From Gammaproteobacteria bacterium (lineage in GTDB: Bacteria; Pseudomonadota; Gammaproteobacteria; SG8-11): DNA of 18,564 nt. Position numbers and translations under genes: made by a program. The stretch spans positions 1 to 18,564 of the forward strand of contig JACQEQ010000158.1 of NCBI GenBank assembly GCA_016200445.1. The letters run 5' to 3'. This document shows, one piece after another, positions 13,836 to 18,564 of this stretch. Each line of letters starts with the position of its first letter. Within the stretch, counting starts at the first letter, position 1. The notes below the pieces were generated by a model. The model saw only the letters and a program-made list of their open reading frames with translations, ran no database searches and was not told where the DNA came from.

Positions 13836-15062
13836 ATGCCCAAGACGCTCATCTCGTACGACTTCAAGAAATCGCCCGAGCAACAGGATTCGAAACCGCA
13901 TAATCGCTGGCACCCCGATATTCCAATGGCCGCTTGGGTGAAACCCGGCGCTGAGTTTCGCGTTGAGTGTTTCGATTGGACCGGCGGACAAATTAATAAC
14001 AACAACAGCGCAAACGACATTCGCGATGTTGATCTCACCAAAGTACATTACTTAAGCGGACCGTATGGCGTGGAAGGCGCCGAACCCGGCGATCTACTTG
14101 TTGTTGACATTTTGGATGTCGGCGCGCTGCCGCACTCGGAATGGGGGTTCACGGGAATTTTCGACAAGAAAAACGGCGGCGGCTTTCTCACCGAACATTA
14201 TCCGGACGCGCGCAAAGCGGTGTGGGATTTTCACGGTCTGTACACCAGTTCGCGACATATTCCGCATGTTAAATTCGCGGGCACTTTGCATCCCGGGTTG
14301 ATCGGCTGTCTGCCGTCGTCCGATTTATTGGGCAAATGGAATAGTCGCGAAGCGGCACTCGTCGCCACCGATCCCGAGCGCGTGCCGCCACTGGCCACCT
14401 TGCCGTACGCGCCGACCGCGCTGATGGGCAACATGACGGGCTTAGCCGCAAAGACCGCCGCCGAAACCGGCGCGCGCACCGTACCGCCGCGCGAGCACGG
14501 CGGCAACTGCGACATCAAGAATCTATCGCGCGGTTCGCGTGTGTATTTCCCCGTGTATAACAAAGGCGCGGGGCTGTCGATGGGCGACATTCACTTCTCG
14601 CAGGGCGACGGTGAAATCACCTTCTGCGGCGCAATCGAAATGGCCGGCTTCATCGACATCGGCGTGAGCCTGATCAAGGACGGCATGCGTAAATACGGCA
14701 TCACCAATCCGATCTTCCGCCCCAGTCCGATCGATCCACGCTACAACGACTACTTGATCTTCGAGGGCATCTCGGTCGACGAGAAGGGTAAGCAATATTA
14801 TTTGGACGCGACCATCGCCTATCGGCAGGCCTGCTTGAACGCGATCGAGTACATGAAAAAATTCGGTTACACCGGTGAGCAAGCCTACGCGATTCTTGGC
14901 ACCGCGCCGGTCGAAGGCCACATTTCCGGCATCGTGGATATTCCCAACGCGTGTGCGACGTTGTGGCTACCGACGCAAATCTTCGACTTTGATATCCGCC
15001 CCAACGTCGACGGACCGGCGAAACATGTGGCTGGCAAGATCGATCTTGCCAAAACCAGTTAA
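13836..15062 (+). CDS. fmdA: Formamidase
   Basis: The 408-residue cytoplasmic enzyme starts at the ATG at 13836, with AGGAGA just upstream. It matches the FmdA/AmdA acetamidase-formamidase family in full length. Characteristic segments are MPKTLISYDFKKSP, CFDWTGGQINNNNSANDI, GPYGVEGAEPGDLLVVDI, FAGTLHPGLIGCLPS, PPREHGGNCDIKNL and GDIHFSQGDGEITFCGAIEM. Family members hydrolyse formamide to formate and ammonia. The enzyme is distinct from the nitrilase-type formamidase AmiF. The gene heads a plus-strand unit with fmdB, faces away from the importer genes and has its own sigma-54 promoter, all consistent with nitrogen scavenging. The ammonia would enter assimilation and the formate could supply reducing power. 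Confidence 0.95.
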   Translation: MPKTLISYDFKKSPEQQDSKPHNRWHPDIPMAAWVKPGAEFRVECFDWTGGQINNNNSANDIRDVDLTKVHYLSGPYGVEGAEPGDLLVVDILDVGALPHSEWGFTGIFDKKNGGGFLTEHYPDARKAVWDFHGLYTSSRHIPHVKFAGTLHPGLIGCLPSSDLLGKWNSREAALVATDPERVPPLATLPYAPTALMGNMTGLAAKTAAETGARTVPPREHGGNCDIKNLSRGSRVYFPVYNKGAGLSMGDIHFSQGDGEITFCGAIEMAGFIDIGVSLIKDGMRKYGITNPIFRPSPIDPRYNDYLIFEGISVDEKGKQYYLDATIAYRQACLNAIEYMKKFGYTGEQAYAILGTAPVEGHISGIVDIPNACATLWLPTQIFDFDIRPNVDGPAKHVAGKIDLAKTS

Positions 15063-15071
15063 CTGTCGTGA

Positions 15072-15101
15072 TACGCGCCCTCTCAAGAATGAGCGGGCGT
15101 A
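15072..15101 (+). other. Imperfect hairpin between fmdA and fmdB
   Basis: TACGC...CCCTC can pair with GAG...GGGCGTA with single-base bulges. It follows the fmdA stop closely and has no T-run, so it may lower rather than end transcription into fmdB. Confidence 0.35.
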
Positions 15102-15137
15102 ATTCTGTGTGCACTATATTTCTCAGGAGCCCCTGCT

Positions 15138-15467
15138 ATGCCTGTCTATGAATACGAATGCACCGGCTGCGGTGAATTCTCCGCCATCAAGCCGATGAGC
15201 CATGCCACCCAACCTTGCGCTTGCCCGCATTGCGGTACCGCTAGCGCACGTAAAATTTCCGCGCCGTTTATCGCAGGCATGTCCGCGCCGTTGCGGCAAG
15301 CGTGGGCGCGCAACGAAAAAAGCGCGCATGAACCGGCAACGGCGCGCAAGTCTGCGTGCGGTTCCAGCGGCGCGCACACCTGCCGCACCAAGGTTAGCGA
15401 CACCGCCGCACCGCGCGTACAGCAATCAACGCGCCGCAACCAACGTCCGTGGATGCTCGGGCACTAA
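15138..15467 (+). CDS. fmdB: FmdB-family zinc-ribbon protein
   Basis: The 109-residue protein starts at an ATG with AGGAG 10 bases upstream. The FmdB zinc ribbon is clear: MPVYEYECTGCGEFSAI, with a first CxxC (8-11) and a second CPHC (29-32), followed by KISAPFIAGMS. The remaining 60 residues are basic and low in complexity, with two more Cys (74, 82). In Methylophilus methylotrophus fmdB follows the formamidase gene and was proposed to regulate it. The domain occurs widely, and its mechanism is not settled. Confidence 0.92.
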   Translation: MPVYEYECTGCGEFSAIKPMSHATQPCACPHCGTASARKISAPFIAGMSAPLRQAWARNEKSAHEPATARKSACGSSGAHTCRTKVSDTAAPRVQQSTRRNQRPWMLGH

Positions 15468-15496
15468 CTCTACTACTTCGCGATGTAAGGAGTCAT

Positions 15497-15802
15497 ATGT
15501 TTGCATTAACTGAAGAGGAAGTACGGGTGCTGAAGTATCTGGGCCGCGAGCTGGCCCGCTATCGTTTCGCACGTAATGAACGCCAGGCGGATTTCGCTGC
15601 GCACCTGGGAATTTCTGTTCCGACTTACCGCCGCATGGAACGCGGCTGTGATCGTGTGCCGCTCGCCTATTGGCTACGCGTGCTGTCGGTGCTTGACCAT
15701 TTGAAAGGCTTTAAAACAGCACTGGGATTGAACTCCAGCAACCTACCGCTGCACACAGTGAATGCACCATTCGCACATCGCGTGCGCCGTGCGCATGCGT
15801 AA
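15497..15802 (+). CDS. Small XRE-family helix-turn-helix protein
   Basis: The start is the ATG at 15497, directly after AAGGAG. The open frame reaching back to 15449 overlaps fmdB and has no such site. The 101-residue protein has an XRE/Cro-type DNA-binding domain (about 17-62): LARYRFARNERQADFAAHLG, then ISVPTYRRMERG as the recognition region, and helices to residue 72. The tail is basic (RVRRAHA). It lies 29 bases after fmdB, so it is probably co-transcribed and could act on the amide genes. No toxin gene is adjacent, which argues against an antitoxin role. Confidence 0.82.
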   Translation: MFALTEEEVRVLKYLGRELARYRFARNERQADFAAHLGISVPTYRRMERGCDRVPLAYWLRVLSVLDHLKGFKTALGLNSSNLPLHTVNAPFAHRVRRAHA

Positions 15803-15870
15803 GCCAGCAATACAATGCTCGTACAGTTTGTCATTTCTTGATGGAACTAAATAATACAAAAGCCTGGCTG

Positions 15871-15926
15871 ATCACCCTCCCCTCCTTATTTTCAAGGAGG
15901 GGTGCCCCGAAGGGGTGGGGTGGTTG
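15871..15926. repeat. GC-rich palindromic repeat, copy C (convergent gene ends)
   Basis: CCCCTCCTT pairs with AAGGAGGGG over the loop ATTTTC. The outer parts (ATCACCCTCCCC and GGGGTGGGGTGGTT) are also largely complementary, and GCCCCGAAGGGG makes an inner turn. It lies between the ends of the xre and peptidase genes and could act as a two-way terminator. Confidence 0.65.
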
Positions 15927-15961
15927 CGGTGGACGCAAAGTTCCGAGTTGTAGTGCCATTT

Positions 15962-17101
15962 CTACCGTCCCTTCACCTCAAGTTTGATCGCAGCCCAATC
16001 ATAGGGTAACGGTTGTATCGAACCGGCCCCTTGTTCGCTCACGGCCTTTTTTAACGCCGCCAGCCGGTCGGCTGTAGCAGGATGGGTCGAGAGCAAAGTG
16101 ATGGTCGTTCCATCCTGCTGCTGCAATTTTTCGAAGAAGCGCAACATGCCGTGCGCGTCGATGTGCGCCTTGGTCAGCGCCGCCAAACCCAACACGTCCG
16201 CTTCGGTTTCGTAATCGCGCCCGAATTTCAAACCGCCCAGCTGCGTCGCCATGCCCGCCCACGCATCGGCACCCACCTGGCCCAACGCAAGATTGACCGC
16301 GACGCTCCAGCCCAGATTCTGCACCATACCTTTCAAGCTATGGCGCCTTTCGACGTGTTGTACTTCGTGCGCCAATACCCCGGCAACTTCTTCGGCTGTG
16401 TCGGCGGCCTGAATCAAGCCGGCGTTGACCACCACGTAACCGCCCGGCATTGCGAACGCGTTAACTTGCGCATCTTTGGCGATATACCAGTGATAGCTGT
16501 ATTTGGAACCCGCCGTCAGACGCGTGCCGATATCGCGAATCGCATCAAGTGCTGGGCCATCTTTGATCAGCGGCGTGCTCGCTTCCACTTGTGCGAAGAT
16601 CAGCTTGCCCAACTCCTGCTCGGTCTGCGGCGAGATGCGATCAACGACCCAACCCACCACGCGCTCGGACTGCCACCAAAATATCAACACCAACAGCAAC
16701 GGACTTGCGACCAGCGCGCCCAGCGCCGCCCAGCCGAAATGAAATCCGCGCCGTGTACGCGCGACGCTTTTGTTCCATTGTGCCAACGCCGCGTGCATTT
16801 CCGGCGGCGCGTGGGCCACCAACAACTCGCGTGCCGCCGCATCGACCGGCATAAGCGACCATTGCTCCTCGCCGCGCGTCCACGACAGCAACATTTGCTG
16901 ATGATCGAAACCGCCACTGGTCACGCGCAACTGCGGCCAAGCCACGCTTTCGTCACGCTCCGGCACCACGCTTACCAGTAACTCGGGCACCGTAATACGC
17001 GCGGTGACACGTTGTCCGCCAGGCAACAGGCCCGGACCGAAACATACGGCAGTAAATTCAAGCGAAGAAGACATCATCTCTGTAGTTACCAATGGATACA
17101 T
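15962..17101 (-). CDS. Membrane-anchored M48-family zinc metallopeptidase
   Basis: With the ATG at 17101 the protein has 379 residues. Inner ATGs at 17077 and 17074 are possible starts, and none has a strong ribosome binding site. Residues about 10-95 form a soluble beta-rich N-terminal domain. A membrane segment follows at about 122-142 (WAALGALVASPLLLVLIFWW). The catalytic domain has NAFAMPGGYVVVNAGLI, the zinc motif HEVQH (245-249) and FGRDYETEADVLGL, which supplies the third ligand, with STHPATADRLAAL after it. This is the M48C (BepA/Oma1-like) pattern. Such enzymes take part in envelope or membrane protein quality control. The N-terminal domain before the anchor sets it apart from simple periplasmic BepA. 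The topology is inferred. The gene is not linked by function to the amide genes. Confidence 0.9.
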   Translation of the reverse strand: MYPLVTTEMMSSSLEFTAVCFGPGLLPGGQRVTARITVPELLVSVVPERDESVAWPQLRVTSGGFDHQQMLLSWTRGEEQWSLMPVDAAARELLVAHAPPEMHAALAQWNKSVARTRRGFHFGWAALGALVASPLLLVLIFWWQSERVVGWVVDRISPQTEQELGKLIFAQVEASTPLIKDGPALDAIRDIGTRLTAGSKYSYHWYIAKDAQVNAFAMPGGYVVVNAGLIQAADTAEEVAGVLAHEVQHVERRHSLKGMVQNLGWSVAVNLALGQVGADAWAGMATQLGGLKFGRDYETEADVLGLAALTKAHIDAHGMLRFFEKLQQQDGTTITLLSTHPATADRLAALKKAVSEQGAGSIQPLPYDWAAIKLEVKGR

Positions 17102-17169
17102 CTGATGAAGATTAAAGTTACAGGTATGTTTTGTTCATGATCAACCTGTCGTTTGGCACTGTAATCAGC

Positions 17170-17275
17170 GCTCCTTCCTCCTGCAAGGGGGAAGGTCGGG
17201 ATGGGGATGTGCAGGCACAAGAATTTTCAACCACCCCCATCCTCTCCTTCCCCCTTGCAGGGCGAAGGGAAGCTT
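17170..17275. repeat. GC-rich palindromic repeat, copy D
   Basis: CTTCCTCCTGCAAGGGGGAAG forms a near-perfect hairpin at the left, and CCTTCCCCCTTGCAGGGCGAAGG one at the right. GGATGGGG in the left arm pairs with CCCCATCC in the right arm. The unit fills most of the gap between the DUF1697 gene and the peptidase gene and is closest to copy B. Confidence 0.7.
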
Positions 17276-17334
17276 CGTTATGCTCCTGAACAAGTTGAGT
17301 GTCACAGTTTGACTTCAAGCTTCGTCGCACCAGA

Positions 17335-17886
17335 TCAATCAGATTCAGAGCAAAGTTTTTGCAATGCCAGCACAGTGCGCCAGTTGCGTGTCGTGGCAGT
17401 AACTCCAAGCGCACGTTCGAAGTAGTTGTTATTCAATTTTGTAGTGCCGTAGCCGTGCGGACAGTGCAACAGCACTGCCCTGCCCACCAGCACCGCGCGT
17501 TCACCCGCCGCAGCCGGCAGCTTCAGCGCCTGGAACTTGGCCGCTGTGACCGGCTCAGCGAGAAACGTGCCGTGAAATAATTTCTCATCGTCGCCCGCCT
17601 TCGGTCCCAAGGGGTTTAAGTTGATGACGTCTTCCAGCGCTTTAGCTGAAATAACAAGAACAGACACCGCATGACCGAAATCCTGTTTGATCCGAGCCGC
17701 TATCACTGACGCAAGTTTGACTTCATCTGATTTTTTCTCGGTACGAAAAACGACGTTGCCACTCTGGAGATAAGTTCGGACGTCAGCGAATTGCAAACCT
17801 GAAAAGCTGCTTTGCAACTCGGGCATGCGGATGGCGTTTTTCCCTGACACGTTAATGCCACGCAGCAGTGCGATGTAAATTGCCAT
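17335..17886 (-). CDS. DUF1697 family protein
   Basis: The 183-residue protein starts at the ATG at 17886; the ribosome binding site is weak. The N-terminus IYIALLRGINVSGKNAIRMPEL, then DVRTYLQSGNVVF (about 36-48), is diagnostic for DUF1697 (about 180 residues). LNNNYFERALGVTATTRNWRT near the C-terminus is the second conserved block. The family is widespread in bacteria and has no settled function. There is no membrane segment or signal peptide. The gene is flanked by a repeat on one side and an AT-richer unknown gene on the other. Confidence 0.93.
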   Translation of the reverse strand: MAIYIALLRGINVSGKNAIRMPELQSSFSGLQFADVRTYLQSGNVVFRTEKKSDEVKLASVIAARIKQDFGHAVSVLVISAKALEDVINLNPLGPKAGDDEKLFHGTFLAEPVTAAKFQALKLPAAAGERAVLVGRAVLLHCPHGYGTTKLNNNYFERALGVTATTRNWRTVLALQKLCSESD

Positions 17887-17961
17887 GTTGGTTACGCGTT
17901 AAAGTACAAATTCAGCTAAATAGAGAAATACAGATTTTTACCAATTGACTGGAGTAACCAG

Positions 17962-18534
17962 TTAACTTGGGTATGCAAAACACGAGTCCTCTGGCTGCTC
18001 AAGAAAGTTTCCCCATAAACCCCATTCGGATCGATCCGGAGTAATCGAACCGAAGACCCACAGTGCGGCGATGTTTAACGGCGGGACTAATATGATTTTG
18101 GGATCGAATCGCATCGCTCGATTCAGATGAATGACAACAGTAAGATCTTTAGAGTCCACATATTTGGTAAGCGACTTAATTACTTCCTCGATACTTGATA
18201 CGGCATTTAAGGACACTGGGACAACCTCTTTCAATTGAACGGGCGCGAACAATTGTTCATCACCTTCGGTCCATGACGCTACGAAGTCATAGTCTTGCGA
18301 CTCGCTACGGCAAAGACAGATTGGTTTACCCATTCTTTGGGCCATTCCATAGCAGAACAAAGCCGCTTCTCTTGCCTCTCGCCACTTTTTCAGTTTATTT
18401 GTACGAAGCTGTCTAACCTTGCTGTCTAAGCCAGAAGTGGCAAGAAGAGGTTCAATCTTTCGAAGTGCGAGAAGAAATTCCCTCGAATCACGAAAGTCGG
18501 ATGATCGGAAAACTCGAAGTTGAGTACGGTCCAC
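17962..18534 (-). CDS. Unknown protein, possibly acquired
   Basis: The start is a GTG at 18534 with AGGA 6 bases upstream. The 190-residue protein is not recognised. The first 65 residues look helical and basic. The centre has DYDFVASWTEGDEQLFAPVQLKEVVP (about 81-106), a beta-hairpin-like stretch with Asp followed by Q-x-K, similar in spacing to PD-(D/E)xK nuclease cores; this is only a suggestion. After that come VVIHLNRAMRFDPKIILVPP and a Trp-rich tail. There is no signal peptide or membrane segment. Its DNA is clearly richer in A and T than the rest of the window, which fits lateral transfer. Whether further accessory genes follow lies beyond the right edge. Confidence 0.65.
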   Translation of the reverse strand: MDRTQLRVFRSSDFRDSREFLLALRKIEPLLATSGLDSKVRQLRTNKLKKWREAREAALFCYGMAQRMGKPICLCRSESQDYDFVASWTEGDEQLFAPVQLKEVVPVSLNAVSSIEEVIKSLTKYVDSKDLTVVIHLNRAMRFDPKIILVPPLNIAALWVFGSITPDRSEWGLWGNFLEQPEDSCFAYPS

Positions 18535-18564
18535 GATTAATCCTAAAGTGCTATGTGTACACCC

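Noticed and set aside
16082..16981. Plus-strand open frame of 299 codons opposite the M48 peptidase
   Set aside because: Antisense shadow; the minus-strand gene has the intact HEVQH and YETEAD motifs.

Overview
The window looks like chromosomal DNA of a proteobacterium (Beta- or Gammaproteobacteria). I infer this from gene content, the moderately high G+C content, and short GC-rich palindromic repeats between genes. The genes suggest an organism that oxidises reduced sulfur and takes nitrogen from short-chain amides or urea. No rRNA, tRNA or CRISPR array was seen. Species cannot be fixed from this window.

Layout. (1) 1-1152: an IS1182-type insertion sequence on the minus strand. The transposase runs off the left edge. 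Its C-terminal part is replaced by a segment that can fold into four consecutive hairpins (26-133). (2) 1158-2279: an exported seven-bladed beta-propeller protein (minus). (3) 2413-5071 (minus, read right to left): DsrE-like, TusA-like, SQR-like flavoprotein and a DUF1641-like protein built from three exact 60-residue repeats. This is a compact sulfur-relay operon. (4) 5303-7902 (plus): an AMP/thymidine phosphorylase-family enzyme and a ribose-phosphate pyrophosphokinase-like enzyme, a pair suggesting nucleotide-to-PRPP recycling. (5) 7865-13079 (minus): a complete urtABCDE-type ABC importer. (6) 13080-13835: a 756-bp divergent control region. (7) 13836-15802 (plus): formamidase fmdA, fmdB and a small XRE regulator. 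(8) 15962-18534 (minus): a membrane-anchored M48 metallopeptidase, a DUF1697 protein, and an AT-richer unknown protein that looks acquired.

How the parts work together. The urt operon and fmdA are transcribed away from each other. Each has a near-perfect sigma-54 promoter upstream, and the two promoters share an 18-of-19-base core. GCAC...GTGC dyads of NtrC type lie between them. This fits nitrogen-starvation control of amide/urea uptake together with formamide hydrolysis. No urease gene lies in the window, so formamide or other short amides are at least as likely as urea to be the transported substrate.

Four GC-rich palindromic repeat copies lie between genes. Two of them are inside the urt operon (urtA/urtB and urtD/urtE) and may set the expression ratio of the importer parts. 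The points most worth following up are the shared sigma-54 control region, the mutually exclusive hairpins in the fmdA leader, the hairpin array at the transposase break, the phosphorylase/Prs pair, and the repeat-built DUF1641 protein beside the SQR-like enzyme.
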